DNA from: Gnetum montanum
Lineage: Eukaryota; Streptophyta; Gnetopsida; Gnetales; Gnetaceae
DNA length: 62,000 bases
Assembly: GCA_015680685.1 (NCBI GenBank)
Contig: MNCI01012718.1
Span: 369,048 to 431,047, forward strand
Direction: 5' to 3'
The notes under the pieces are model-generated. The model ran no database searches. It was not told the origin of the DNA and worked only from the letters and a program-made list of their open reading frames with translations. Below are positions 43,974 to 56,472 of the stretch, piece by piece. How positions within the stretch are numbered: position 1 is the stretch's first letter; each line of letters opens with the position of its first letter. A program made the translations under genes and the position numbers.

Positions 43974-46258
43974 ATGTCTTATTCACATAGGACCAATAAT
44001 GCATCATATGATGAAAACACTAGTAGGAAAAATGATATGATCTATACTAAGGAAAATTGGAGTGAATAACCACATGCAAGGATTTCCTATGCTCATTTAG
44101 ACCCTTACTACACTCAAAGACTACATTCAACATATGTAGACAGCCCTAAAAGAGATGGAACATGTCCTAGAATGAGAATGGCCTCAAGGCCTAGGACCTC
44201 CTCCAAACATAGAAGAGATACATCAAGGGACCAAAGGGGGAAATATAGGGGCCATGGTGATTCTCCCAATTCACCATTTTCCTATTTCTCTTTCACATCT
44301 AGTTTTGATGAAGATGAATGTAAGTATACAAATAGGAGTCAAGATGAAGAAAGAAGTAGAAATAGCCAAGATAATCATCATGAGCATGAACAAGACCATC
44401 GTCATGAGACAACTAGAAATAGATATTGTCACGACAACATGTTTGATGATGATGAACCCTTGTTGGCAACTATGAGCATGACACAGATCATGGAGGCAAT
44501 TAGAATACCCTATAGGTATCAAAGGGAAAGTTGCATTAAAAGGCTTAATATGAATAACATCCCTAAATTTGTGGGAGGCTATAACTCTAATCCACAACAT
44601 CACTTACAAGCTTTCCATGTTGTTTGCACCTTGCAGAACATTGAAAGTAAGTGGCAAAAGCTTAAGCTCTTTCCTAGGATACTAGTTGATGAAACTAAAA
44701 GTTGTTATAGATTTTTGGAACCATATTCAATCCATCGATGATCCACAATGCTGGAACTCTTCAACGAGGAATACCAAACCTATGCAAGAGTGTCAAATAT
44801 GAGAAAAAACAAATCCAAGGATGACTGCAAAAAGAAAAGAAAAGTAAAACATGAATCCTTAGACATGGCCTTGGATAGATACTATTAACTACTACATAGA
44901 TGTCCAAGTCATGATTTCTCTCAAAAAGAGTAGCTTTTTCACATCATAGATGGACTTCATAACCAAATGAAAGAGATCCTTGGGATTTATGCCCAAGGTC
45001 AGTTGTCTAAATTGAAAGCCCATTAGATACAAAGGCTAATCGAGCGGGTGGCAAAAGAAGAAGAAGAACTATGTAAACTAGTGAATGTAGAGGAATATAG
45101 CTAGGATCCAACTCTTCAAAAGAAGGGGCTCCAAATCTATGATGAGGAAAAAGAGGCAGCTCTTAACGAGATGATTTCACAACAAACCTTGCCAAAACAA
45201 AAGTCTATCACTGAGCTTGAAGTAAGGATAGATAAGATGTGGGAGTTGATAAAAACAAAGTTATGACTTGTGTGAAAACCATAGAGGAGAGAGTAACACA
45301 ACAAGAATATAGTGAGTAGAGCAAGAAGAGGAAAAAAAATAAAGAAATAGGTAGGAACACTTATTGACAAAAGGAAAAATAGTTGTAGGAGATGAGGCTA
45401 TAGACTCAACCACAGAAAAGGATGATGGATGTGACATCTACCTATATGACCATCCAAAGGATTATTTCCCAATCATGTTACATCTACATGAGTATTGGGA
45501 TTTTGCTTTGAATCCCAAGCTTGTACAAAAGCAAATGCCTAGGAAATTACCTTACTCACAAGATAATTATAGATAGTCCTACAACCAACCGTACTATCTT
45601 AGTGGGACTTCTTATCAGCCTCAAAATCACTATCAATCGTTGTGGTAAAACACACAATCATGGGGGATGCCATCAACAAACCAACAACACCCTTATTGCC
45701 AACCAAACCAATATGACTACTATCACTCTCCAAATGGTTCTACTTCCTTTACCTTGAATCACTACTATCACTCTCCTGAATATCATCAACCCGCAACATC
45801 CCTTGTGGGATCACCATCTCAAACTTGTTATCCTTCGCAACATCCTAAATATTCTCATACTTCCCTCCACCATTTATCGCCACCAACAACATAGGAAGGA
45901 TTGGCATCTCAACATCAACAGAAGAATGTCACTTGTGTTGTAAACATACATGTAAATGATAATGTTAGTAGATCTCAACCATAGTCTCGAAAACATCCTT
46001 TCTGAGGATAGTTTCCACACATAAGCACAAAACCCATAGTCGTACTGGCTCATTAAAACCAACACAAGGCCAACCTAGTGCAACACCCTTCCTCACTAAA
46101 ACAATCTATCCCACTCCAACACAAGAGCCAACACCCATTATCACTCCAATGCAAAACATAATAGATGAACCTATCACTATGGAGAGACGGAATTCCATGC
46201 ATTACTAATGATAAAGGGTATAGTTGTGGACTGACACTTCAAAATGTCAATACAATCA
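43974..46258 (+). pseudogene. gag: Family-A gag, part upstream of the Copia insertion (E4)
   Basis: Retrotransposon particle protein. Starts MSYSHRTNNASYDENTS. The N-terminal ~160 residues are strongly RS/RH-rich (KHRRDTSRDQRGKYRG; NHHEHEQDHRHETTRNR), suggesting nucleic-acid binding. After DDDEPLLAT comes the capsid domain (about 44540-45020): LNMNNIPKFVGGYN, QHHLQAFHVV, ESKWQKLKLFP, MLELFNEEYQTYARVS, FHIIDGLHNQMKEI. A coiled-coil-like acidic stretch and a His/Tyr/Pro-rich tail (45400-45900) follow. Stops occur near 44085, 44740 and 44888. The gene continues after the Copia element at 49860 to about 50290. Confidence 0.8.
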
Positions 46259-46462
46259 TGATAGAATTGAGCAGAAAACAACGTTGCCCTCTTAGATAAT
46301 TTGTAGTTAGTGATTGATTGATATTTTGCTAATTTTCAAGAATCAGTTGATTTGGAGAGATTTTCTCCTTGATTTTCTCTATGTAATCTCTATATATACC
46401 TCCACTTGTAAACAAGAAGTAATGAAGTGAAAAAGATATCCCTCTCTTTTCAAATTTTGTCA
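46259..46462 (+). repeat. Copia 5' LTR
   Basis: TGATAGAATTGAG ... TTTTGTCA. A TATATATA box lies near 46390, followed by AACAAGAAGTAATGAAG. Confidence 0.92.
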
Positions 46463-46475
46463 TGGTATCAGAGCC
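46463..46475 (+). promoter_or_regulatory. Copia primer-binding site, tRNA-iMet type
   Basis: TGGTATCAGAGCC is exactly the sequence complementary to the 3' end of plant initiator tRNA-Met and abuts the LTR end. Confidence 0.95.
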
Positions 46476-46623
46476 TTAGGTTTTGAATCCTAGGAACATT
46501 TTTTCATTCAGCCTTCATTACCATATTTCTTCTCCTACTACGGCCTTCATTGCCATTTCCAATTGGGTAATTCATCTGTTATTACTGTAATCCTCTTCTT
46601 CTCCATGTATTTTCTTTTTCAAA

Positions 46624-47415
46624 ATGTCTGAAGAATTCAAGATCACTGTCTACCCAATGGAAACCTCCACCAACCCGCAACCAAGAGACCTTCAACAGAT
46701 TAATATAGCCTATCAACTTAATGCAAAAAAACTACTTGAAGTGGTCCTAGTTGGTGTGAACAATTCTGAAAGGCAAAGGAAAATCTGATCACATCTTTGG
46801 CATGGGACCGAAAGAGGATGATCCCAAGTTTGCAAAATGGGATGAGGAGGACTTGATGATCATGGCATGGCTTTGGAATTTGATGTCACCTGAAATAAGT
46901 GACACATGCATGTTTCTTCCCATGGCTTGAGATATTTGGGTAGTCATGAGACAAACTTACTCCAAAGTGAAAGATGCTACCCAAATTTATGAGTTGAAGA
47001 TTAAGACAACCGCCATCAAACAAGAAAATTAGATTGTAACTAAGTATGCCAACCCTTTGAAGGAACTTTGGTAGATGGACCACTACCATGTTATTCAAAT
47101 GAAATGCAATGAGGATGTTGTAATTCTGAAAAATTTCATAAAAAAAGATTGAACCTATGATTTTTTGGTGGGTCTTAACAATGAGTTCAATCATGTTCAA
47201 GTTCAAGTCCTTGGCAAAGACAACCTCCCCCCTCTTAATGAGGTAATTTCTATTATATTGGTTGAAGAGAGTAGGTGTAATGTTATGTTAGTATCAAAAC
47301 CAGTTGATGCCTCGACAATGCTAATTAATGGAGGAAGTTGTGGGCCAAGAAGGGAGCATAAAAATGAAGAGAATGGAAAAGGAGAATTCATGAACCTCGT
47401 GAAAATAGGGACAAC
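46624..47415 (+). pseudogene. gag: Copia gag (N-terminal part)
   Basis: Capsid region of a Copia polyprotein. The ATG at 46624 starts MSEEFKITVYPMETSTNP. With frameshifts and stops one can follow W.LWNLMSPEISDTCMFLPMA, IWVVMRQTYSKVKDATQIYELK, YANPLKELW.MDHY and YDFLVGLNNEFNHVQVQVLG, all typical of the gag-polypeptide (UBN2-like) domain of plant Copia elements. It ends in an acidic stretch. The CCHC knuckle is absent because the internal deletion starts shortly after 47400. Confidence 0.85.
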
Positions 47416-49652
47416 ATGTGATGTACTTTCCAACACTCCATACTACAAACCATCTTATCCCTAGGATATTTGGATGTGTTTCGTTTGTCCATATTCATAG
47501 TCAAAACAAGGGAAAATTTGACTCAAGAGCCCTCAAAATAGTCTTTGTTGGATATTCTTCAATCCAAAAGAGCTACAAATGCTATCATCCACCAACCAAA
47601 AAATTCATTCTTTCTGCAAATGTCACCTTTGTTGAAATTGAGTCATACTTCACACAACCTTATCTTCAAAGGGAGCAAATAATAGTAGAAGATAAGGACT
47701 TCTTTCTTCTTGACCTACCCATAACCGAGTCTTCAAAGTCTTCCTATTCTTTGCTACCACAAACTGAGCCCGAGCCTCTTCGTCTTCCTTAAATTGTAGA
47801 ACAAAATGATGAAGGTAATGGAACCACTACCAACACATGTCCTCCTCAAGTGTACTCAAGAAGAAAAAATCCAAACCTAGAATCAAGGCAAGTCCAAACA
47901 TTGGGCTCGAGTGCTGGAAATGAGATAATACATCATAACCCATTTGATTCTCCTACTAAATCCTTGTTTGATATTGACTTACCTCTTGCAATTAGAAAAG
48001 GAAAAAGAGAATGCACTAATCACCCACTATCTCCTATATCTCATTTTGTGCCTTTTCACAAATGTTCCTCAACTCATAAATCATTCCTCACAAATCTTAA
48101 CAATGTGTTTGTTCCTTCAACACTATTTAAGGCTTTAAACTATGAAAATTGGAAAAATCCTATGAATGTAGAAATGCAAGCCTTAGAGAAGAGCAACACA
48201 TGGGAGATAGTGGACTTGCCAAAGGGGAAGAAACCAACAGGATGCAAATGGGTATACACTATGAAATACAAAGCTGATGGTTCTCTAGAGAGATACTAAG
48301 AGAGATTGATAGCTAAGGGATACACACAGACGTGTGGGATAGACTATTAGGAGACATTTGCACTAGTGGCAAAGATGAATACAATGAGAACCCTTTTGTC
48401 TTTGTCAATTAATTATGATTGGCCTTTAAAGCAATTTGATGTGAAAAATGCTTTCCTACATGGGGACTTAGAAGAGGAAATTTACATGGAGAATTACTAG
48501 GATATAATCAGAATATGGCCTCAAACAAGGTATGCAAATTAAAGAAAGCACTATATGGCTTGAAGCAATCACCTAGGGCCTAGTCTAGAAGGTTCAATAA
48601 GGTAATGATTGGAATGGGCTACAAACAAAGTCAAGGAGACCATAACTTGTTTATTTAACACATTGATTTAGAGGGAGTCACTACCCTTATTGTGTATGTT
48701 GATGATATTGTACTAACAAGAAATGATCATAGGGAGATAGAGAGATTGGGCAAGCACTTGGCAAAGGAGTTTGAGATAAAGGACTAGGAAATTTGAAGTA
48801 TTTCCTAGGTGTAGAAGTGTGGCACAGTCAAAGCAGGGAATTTTCATGAGCCAACAAAATTATACCCTAGGTCTTCTAAAAGACATGGGGAAATTAGCTT
48901 GGAAACCATGAAGCACACCTATGGATCCCAATCATAAACTTGAAGAAGCAGAGGAAGATGTGGCCATCAACAAAGAAATGTATCAAAGATTGGTTGGTAG
49001 GCTTATTTACCTATCACATACATGACCTTATATAGCCTATGTAGTAAGCGTGGTAAGCCAATTCATGCACAATCCTAAGGAGGTTAACTTACAGGCAGTC
49101 TATCACATCCTGCACTATCTAAAAGGGTCTCCAGGTAAAGGCATCTTATTCATGAAAAGTGATAAATTCACACTAGAGGCTTATATGAATGCAAACTATG
49201 CAGGCTTAGTCATAGATAGGAGATCCACCACTAGGTATTGTACCTTTGTTGGAGGAAATCTAGTCACATAGAGAAGCAAGAAGCAAAATGTAGTAGCAAG
49301 ATCTAGTGTTGAATCTAAATTCAAAGCAATGGCACAAGGAATATGTGAACTGTTATGGCTAAAGATTATCCTATAAGATCTAAGGGTCTAGTGGGAAGGA
49401 CCTATGAGATTATACTATGATAATAAGTCAGCTATTAGCATCACCCACAATTCCATGCAACATGATCAGACTAAGCATATTGAAATTGATAGGCACTTTA
49501 TCAAAGAAAAACTTGAGAGTGGTATCATTTGTACAACATTTGTTTCTTCTACCTCACAAATGGTAAATGTTCTCACTAAAGGACTTTGCAATCCTCTTTT
49601 CCAAACATTGGTGTCCAAGCTGGGAATGGATAATGTCTATTCACCAGCTTGA
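47416..49652 (+). pseudogene. pol: Copia pol remnant: integrase end, RT, RNase H
   Basis: Starts abruptly at HLIPRIFGCVSFVHIHSQ (47445-47500), the C-terminal end of the integrase region, followed by RALKIVFVGYS and KCYHPPTKKF. Reverse transcriptase: ALEKSNTWEIVDLPKGKKP and GCKWVYTMKYKADG (48180-48290), AKGYTQT, PLKQFDVKNAFLHGDLEEE, catalytic YVDD at 48695-48706. RNase H region: RLVGRLIYLSHT (48990-49025), LHYLKGSPGKG, YYDNKSAISI (49413) and the HIEIDRHFIKEKL stretch (about 49485). The final stop is at 49650. Stops at 48298, 48349, 48500 and elsewhere and frameshifts near 48500-48990 show it is dead. Protease and the integrase catalytic core are missing. Confidence 0.9.
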
Positions 49653-49659
49653 AAGGCAG

Positions 49660-49859
49660 TGATAGAATTGAGTAGAAAACAACATTGCCCTCTCAGCTGG
49701 TAGTTAGTGATTGATTGATATTTTGTTTTTTTTTGGGAATTAGTTGATTTGGAGAGATTTTCTCCTTGATTTTCTCTACGAAATCTCTATATATACCTCC
49801 ACTTGTAAACAAGAAGCAATTAAGTGACAAAGATTTCCCTTTCTTTTCAAATTTTTTCA
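49660..49859 (+). repeat. Copia 3' LTR
   Basis: A 200-bp direct copy of the 5' LTR, starting TGATAGAATTGAG and ending TTTTTTCA. The preceding GAAAGGCAG (49651-49659) is the decayed polypurine tract. Confidence 0.9.
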
Positions 49860-51735
49860 AGTCATGACACCAATCCATACTAAATGTGAAAGACAAGTGT
49901 GTTCACAAAAGAAATTAGGGGCCACTAAACCAAAAGACACTCAGTGGCCAACAACTAAGAACATTCAATTATTCAAAAAATGCATGGAATAATTTGAATC
50001 ACTTATTAACTCCTATTTTAAGGACATGACCCCAACTAAGAGCTCACAAATGGAAATACTAACCCACAATCATACACCAATAAATCAAGGGAATAAGGAC
50101 TTAGATGATCAAGATTCAATTACCATAAAGATTACCTAGGACAATAATAGAAAAACTAAATCACTAAGAATGGTAAGTGAGCAACTCAAAGTATATGATC
50201 CAGGGAATCTGAGGTGCATTTTCCAAACACTCGCCCATGCGTTTAGCCATGGGGAGAGGCCTTATCCTGACCTAGGAATTAATAAGTGCTTTTTTAACTT
50301 TTTTGTTTTCTACTTTTTTGTGGTTTATAATTTTTTTTTATACCTTTTTTTTTTCTTAATACCTTTTCACATTCTTTAATATCTTCTCATTCTTTTATAC
50401 TTTTTCATTTCTTAATTTTTTGATATTTTCTAATTCCTTGATAATCTTTTGTTCTTACTATCTTTGCAATTCTTGATATCTTTTAAAATTTTTCTATACT
50501 TTGCTATTATTCTTACTTGTACATATTTATGTCAATTTCTAATAAAACACACCAAATAAGGAAAGATGTAGTCCCAATAAGGTGAATATTTCTCTATATT
50601 ATCAATCATAAGGGCCTAATTATCTATACAGTGAGACCACAACATCATCCACCCATTCCAATAATAAGAGATTCTTACCATGGCCATAATGATATTCTTT
50701 TCATAATAAAACTAAGAATAAACTTGTGATCTTTATGCTTGGACCGAAAAGTGAAGAACGAAGTGGGAATGTAAAGGGTGTGACATCAAGGGAATTTGTG
50801 GATTCTCTTGGATTGTTATGAGTTCTATCTTGTTGCTAAGGAAGTATTATATCTTTGTAGATCTAATGAAAATGGACATAAAGAGTACAATAAGTGCTAT
50901 CTTACTACGTCACTAGAAAAACATGTTACCCATGCTTGAAGGTAGGCGACTTCTCAAGAATTTTTAAATAATAATAATAAATAAAATGAGGTGCAACGAA
51001 TAAACTCCTCCCTTAGACAAAACACCAAGTGACGATACTCTTTGCAACTATGATAGACGTATGGTTGTAACTCTTAGAGATGAAATAATGCAATGTCACT
51101 GGAATGTGGTTTGGACTTGGTTTGAATCTTGGAAAGGACTAATGATTACTTTAATGACTAATAAAACACAAGAATTCATTATGCCTATGGTAAAATACCT
51201 CACATCCTGATTTTTGCAATCCTTTCTACAGTTCATCTCAACTCATTGTATATTTAATCACAACTTGTGGTTTTGTATAATATAGCGTTATTTTCCCAAT
51301 CTAGTGATACTAACATGTGTGTTTTGCTAGACATGTATGTCTTATATTCAACTCCTTAAGTGCCTAAGGACACTTTTAGATGTGGTTATACAAAGGCATT
51401 AAGGGTTGGAGCCTGCTTTGGGGAGGATCCACTTGTATAACTCTTGTATTTAATACTTGCCAAGCAATTCCACATCATCTTATGCCTTTTGAAACATCTA
51501 ATAAACTTCCCATATCACCTAATAATCTATCTGTACATCAAAAATTCATGATCCATTTCTTATCCATACCATGAACTTTCGTTGCTCGAGATTCCTTTTT
51601 CATGAACCTTGAACATTAACTTGTTGAAAACCATGCATCACTTATGGCCCAAGACCCTCTAGACAATCTTTATATATTTTAGACATTTCATTTGAGTCAT
51701 TTTTTCCCAAGAAAAATCAATGAAAAATTGAATTT
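49860..51735 (+). mobile_element. E4 gag 3' end and spacer
   Basis: Gag tail to about 50290, then a T-rich stretch (50290-50420) and the family-A spacer. Shared features: GGTGTGACATCAAGGGAATT (50769-50788), donor-like GAAGGTAGGC (about 50938-50947) and the LLWGGSTCITLVF block (51410-51455) within the open frame 51380-51574. No pol domain. Confidence 0.6.
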
Positions 51736-51739
51736 TTAA

Positions 51740-51802
51740 CTATGATGTCGTAGTCACGATGTTGTATCTACAATGTTGTGCTTGTGAAAATAGTATATAT
51801 AT
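51740..51802 (+). promoter_or_regulatory. Internal promoter-like cassette (E4), decayed
   Basis: GATGTCG, CGATGTTG and CAATGTTG, spaced about 14 bases, precede TATATATAT (51794-51802). They look like mutated GATATCG sites at the same place as in the other copies. Confidence 0.45.
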
Positions 51803-52360
51803 GCATGGGAGTTGGTGAAAATTTTCATCTCTCATTTGTAGCAAAAGAAGTTTTTGTAGTTTTTCCTTAGCCCTCTTACACACTAGCTTCCAAAGGCCAT
51901 AACTTCGTCCTTATAGCTTCGATTTCCAAAATTCTTAAATCTTGTTGATCCTAGAATACTCAACTTAGTTGTTGGGTGTTGAGCATTGCATGATATAAGT
52001 GAACAAAAATTTAAAAACTTGAGTTGCAAATTCCTAATGCCTGAAAGATATTATCAAGGATAAGTGCAAGGAGATAATAAAAACCTTAAAGTTAATCAAT
52101 CAAACTAAGGCCAAAAAGATTCAAATAATACTCCTAATAAACCATATCAATTATTTTAGGCCACAATAAACAAGGAAAATGATAAAAGGTCATAAGTAAC
52201 TAAAAGATATTACACCTAAGGGGTTTCTTTTTGAAAAATTTTCAAACTTTGTAATCATAATAAGATAAGAACTTGATCAAACCAAGGGTATGAACAAGGT
52301 AAAGAACTATTAAGAATTGATAGGAATATTCTAACAATTTCAAACCCTTGCTTATTGCAG

Positions 52361-52939
52361 ATGGCCTCAAAGAGGATACCAGAAGGAGGACCTTCACAAC
52401 ATAGGAGCAAAAGACCAAGAACATGTAGAGAAAGAGGCTCAATCATATAGAACACACAAGCAGAACATGCAAAGAAGGAGGCTCAATCATATAACATTCA
52501 TCAAGAAACTCATACTACATAGCACTAAGCCCAAGGAGAGGCAAAAATTCCACAAGTACCTAAACAAGGATAATGCCTCACATTGTCACCAAATTGCCTC
52601 TAGGCCAACCAAAAACATCGTTCATGTCCACAATCATCGTGGAACTAAATTTTGGTCTCTTTATGGACATTTCTCCAAAAGCAATGAAGACGCAAGTCAA
52701 AGCATCTCCATTATGACCCATACTAACCAATAATGGTGAATGGAACTTAGGAGACACCTACCAATTTTGGTAGAACAAATAGGCCGATGCTACGAGGAAA
52801 ATTAAAAGAGTCTCTATGCCATACTCAATAGAAAGGACATATGGAAAAAGAAGACAAGGACAAAAGAGGAAAAACTTTCTAGAAGCTTGACGACAAAGGA
52901 AAAAAGCCAATGGAAGAGCCACCACTGCCCAAAACATGA
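52361..52939 (+). pseudogene. Family-A ORF2, short deleted copy (E4)
   Basis: The ATG at 52361 follows TTGCAG (52355-52360). The N-terminus matches the other copies (MASKRIPEGGPSQ), with a local duplication of a 'gaggctcaatcatat' segment near 52430-52490. WNLGDTYQFW (about 52740-52770) is kept. Shortly after, near 52835-52880, the sequence jumps to the extreme C-terminus (GKKPMEEPPLP-like end), so nearly the whole globular domain and coiled coil are gone. The stop is TGA at 52937-52939. The deletion differs from that in E3. Confidence 0.65.
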
Positions 52940-53130
52940 ACTACATCAAGCCATTTCAAATTTTTTTTTTTTTATTTTTGTTTTGTCATGTAACTATGTC
53001 ATTTTTGTAAACACCACTGCAACACTCAAAGTCAATTAGTGCTTAAAGTCAATTAATAATCCCATACCTTCCCAATATTTTGTAAGGAACTTGTTCCTCC
53101 TTTTGTTCACTCAAGGATGAATTTTTAGTT

Positions 53131-53142
53131 AGTTATGGAGTA
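53131..53142 (+). promoter_or_regulatory. E4 3' polypurine tract
   Basis: AGTTATGGAGTA directly precedes the 3' LTR, after CTCAAGGATGAA. Confidence 0.65.
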
Positions 53143-53728
53143 TGATGAATCATCAATTGGCTAAGATATTGTTGATGCTATGTCGCATCTATGATATCAT
53201 TGATGCTATATCTCATTTGTTTGATAAAAAGTCAATTTTTGTCCACCAATGATATTGTAACAATGATATCATATCTACGATGTCGTTTATTTGATATTGT
53301 AGAATATGCTACATCATCATGGATACAATATCGCAAGATGTGTGCTTACCTATAAATACAACACTTGGGTGCATGATCCAAGAACTTTTATTTTCCACCC
53401 TTAGGTAGACTCTGGTAATTTCATTTCATAGTTTTAGTGATAGAGAATGTCTGCAGTATGGTGTTGAGCAATTGTACAAAATCATCATCCAAGTGAAGAG
53501 TACTTGGGCATAGTTCATGTCTAGAAATAAAAATCAAAATTACTTTTCATCATTGTAGCATCCTTTTAGGTTTTATTGTTTTACTTAGCATAGTTTTTAC
53601 TACTTTCTAAATAATCATTTACATTTTCAAGTATTTTACTTGTTTATTAGTAAGAAATGAGTATGATTGGTTTCAAGCATTTAAGTGTAATCGTCTGGTA
53701 ATCCTACCAGTGTTATTGTTTGGTAATC
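53143..53728 (+). repeat. E4 3' LTR, truncated
   Basis: Direct copy of the first ~585 bases of 42884-43841. It breaks off in TTGTTTGGTA at 53728. The last ~370 bases are missing. Confidence 0.82.
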
Positions 53729-54055
53729 ACTTAAGCTAGAAAGCATTTAAAATAGTCATAGAAGTAGAGAGAATCTTATCATTAACATGAATTTCACCTA
53801 TTTGATGATTTCTTCTAAAGCTCTATCTCTTAGATTTAATGAAGATAATTGATAGTTAAATAAATCACCTTGAGCCATGTAGTTTTCAAAAATCTTTTAT
53901 TATCATTGAAGGCACAAGTAGTTGTTGAATACTTTCATCATAAGGGGTATGAGATAACTATTCTATAAGTTGATAAAAATTTTTCCTAGTTTCAAGAACA
54001 ATAACTCAAATTTTTTTAGCTAAGTATCTACGAAAATGTCTTAATATATTATGAA
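53729..54055. other. Unassigned AT-rich stretch between E4 and E6
   Basis: No recognisable domain or LTR. It may belong to the LINE or to another repeat; I cannot tell. Confidence 0.35.
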
Positions 54056-54971
54056 TGTCAAAGTGTCACGTTGACAAGCCACCATTGACACGGCCTCATC
54101 ACCAGGGTCTCATTTATGTGTTATTGCCTCCTCGATGCATTTGCTACGTCTACAGGGCCCCATCGACATAGCCCTGTAATAAAAACTATAAATATGAGCT
54201 CATAACTATGTTTATGGGGATATCAAGTCATAGTAGTAGCAAAGCTCTTGTAGTTTTCTCCATTTGAAAGTTAGAATATTTCTCTGAGTGCCTGCAGCAG
54301 GAGTCAGAAAGTGTACAGATCTTTATTCAAGCACTGTTATACCTAAACCACACCAATGTGTACGGCAATAAAGATGAGCCCTTTGATCAAACCTTGCAAC
54401 ACTTAGAATAGATTAATGATTTATTTATGCATTCATTATTTTTATTAAATATACAATTAATTAAGCTATATTAGACTTAAAGTAATTGGTTAATTATTTA
54501 AGCTAAATAGATTAAACACATAAGCACAATCGCTTCGAACGTAAACATATATTCACTTGGTAATCCCAACAACGTTATTGCTTGGTGCGCTCAATAACAA
54601 AGCACTTGGTAACCCAACAGTAGATATGTGAGTTTAGGACATGTACGGAAAGTGAGGCCCGATACTTATGTTAGGACTAGTTAGAGACTAGTAAAGTAGT
54701 TAAATTAAATTAGTTATTAAAATACTTCATTTCTCTATTTAACTGTCAAAAAACATAAAACAATAAAAATCATATGCCTCGATTACACTTAACCATACCT
54801 TTGTACATCACAAGTGTAATTGGGAAAACAACGAACGATCATTAGGGCAAAGTTCACTTCCTAGACAACTAGTGTATTAAAAGATATAGAGTCTATGGAA
54901 TTTGACTGGATCAAGCATTAACACTTTGTGATTCGTATGGTTGAGCATAGGGGTACATTCACTGCTAATCA
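54056..54971 (+). repeat. E6 5' LTR
   Basis: A 916-bp LTR. Starts TGTCAAAGTGTC and ends CACTGCTAATCA directly before the primer site TTGGCACCATTGTTGGGAA (54972). TATAAATATGAG is near 54190. GTTGACAAG, ATTGACACGG, TCGATGC and ATCGACAT sites lie upstream. Confidence 0.72.
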
Positions 54972-55121
54972 TTGGCACCATTGTTGGGAACTCTTTTTGT
55001 TGAAACGTATGCTATCTAGGATTAGTGAACATTATTAATATTGTTAGACGAACCCCAAGATCGACATTATTCTTAGATTATATAATTACAAAAGCACACT
55101 GATATTTTATTTGTTTGCAAA

Positions 55122-56470
55122 ATGTCTTCTTCTCACAAGCATGAAGATGTCAAACAACCGATCCCACAATAGTGCAAGGTGGTATATATTCATCCAAATA
55201 AGTATGTGCATGATTTCACCTTCATCCTGCATCAAGATAAACAACTGTGATGGCGTGATATGGAAGGCAACATTGTAATGTCTTGTAATCGATCTATGCC
55301 CATAATGTTGATTCAAACTCTTGTGAAGTTAGGCATTAATGATCTTTAAGAGGAGTACGTTGTGCATGGTTATGACTACCGAGACTATCATCTTATTAAA
55401 ACACAACACCAAAGAAATCAACACCAGGAGAAGCAACATGAGTTTGCAAAGGGAAAATGTTCATCAATCCTTTGATCCTACTGAATCAAGACAATAATTA
55501 GGATCCTTTCTCTGGAGGTTCTCAACATGAAAATTCTTCATCCCTTGATATTCATGATAGGGGTGTGAACCTGAGTCTACATTCCACTATCAACAAACTA
55601 GGTTTAGGAAAAGATGGTAGTCAAGGCAAGGGCTTGGACAAGCATTAAGATGATAAAAAACCTAACAAACGTGGCCATGACAAGAGAGTTGGAAAATACC
55701 ATGGTGGTGGCAATCCTCCTCCCTCTTTGTCCTCTTCATCTACACTTTCTTCTTCCTCTTCTTCTAATTTTGAAAAATGTCGCAAACAAAACAATTGTGA
55801 TGAAGGTGGGTAACAAAACAATAATACTAGTTGTCATGCCCATAATAATCAAAGGGCCAACAGAGGACATCATCAGTGACAACGAAATAATGCTGATGAT
55901 GAGCCTTTACTGGCAACTCAAAGCATTCTTAACAGTGTTGAGGTAGTCAAAATTTTAACTAGGAATGTGAAAGATAGTCAAATCAAGTTCTTACACATAA
56001 ATAATATTCCAAGATTTGAGGGGGGGATATAGCTTTGATCCACAAAATCATCTACAAGCCTTTCATGATGTCTACACCTTACAAAACATAGAGAATGACT
56101 GGCAAAAATTGAAGCTATTTCCCAGGACACTCATCAAAAAGGCAAAAAGCTAGTACTAGTCCTTGGAGCTGAAATTTATTCATCGATGGAGTACAATGCT
56201 TGAGCTATTCAATGACAAATACCAAATGTACTCTAAAGTGTCCAATCTGAGAAAGAAAATCCAAGGTTAGAAACAAGGAACACATAAACCCTTAAATGTT
56301 GTCATGGATAGATATTATTCTATCATACATTGATGCCTTGGCCATGGTTATTCTTGGAGGAAACAACTCTGCCACATCATTGATGGGATCAAAGTAAAAA
56401 CCACAAGAACTCTTGGGGTTTATGCCCAAGAAAGACTATTCAAACTAAGAGCTTATCAAATACCCACAAG
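55122..56470 (+). pseudogene. gag: Family-A-type gag (E6), truncated
   Basis: Particle protein of the E6 subfamily. The ATG at 55122 starts MSSSHKHEDVKQP. The N-terminal half differs from E1-E4 and is broken by stops. The capsid domain is clear at about 56000-56450: GYSFDPQNHLQAFHDVYT, NDWQKLKLFPRTL, RWSTMLELFNDKYQMYSKVSNLR, LCHIIDG, LGVYAQERLFKLRAYQI. The gene ends abruptly at the left edge of element C. The Pro-rich C-terminus is missing. The open frame 55614-55946 is out of frame with the capsid region and not a separate gene. Confidence 0.75.
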
Positions 56471-56472
56471 GT

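Larger units (their letters stand above)
46259..49859 (+). mobile_element. Ty1/copia retrotransposon with internal deletion, inserted in E4 gag
   Basis: A 3601-bp element with LTRs of 204 bp (46259-46462) and 200 bp (49660-49859). It has an initiator-tRNA-Met primer site, gag, a pol remnant and a decayed polypurine tract. The flanking 5-mers are AATCA (46254-46258) and AGTCA (49860-49864), one difference. Intact relatives are about 4.5-5 kb. About 1.2 kb covering the zinc knuckle, protease and most of integrase is missing. Confidence 0.9.
42884..53728 (+). mobile_element. E4: family-A element carrying a Copia insertion
   Basis: 5' LTR (42884-43841), primer site, gag (from 43974) split by the Copia element at 46259-49859, spacer, internal promoter-like cassette, deleted ORF2 (52361-52939), polypurine tract (53131-53142) and a 3' LTR cut off at 53728. 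Without the Copia element it would be about 7.2 kb. No pol. It interrupts the LINE at 42883. The right flank is unknown, so no target duplication can be checked. Confidence 0.85.
54056..56470 (+). mobile_element. E6: 5' part of a family-A relative
   Basis: A complete 5' LTR, primer site and truncated gag. Cut off at about 56470 by element C. The LTR promoter region contains GTTGAC/ATCGAC-like motifs rather than GATATC, placing it with E3 and E5. Confidence 0.75.
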
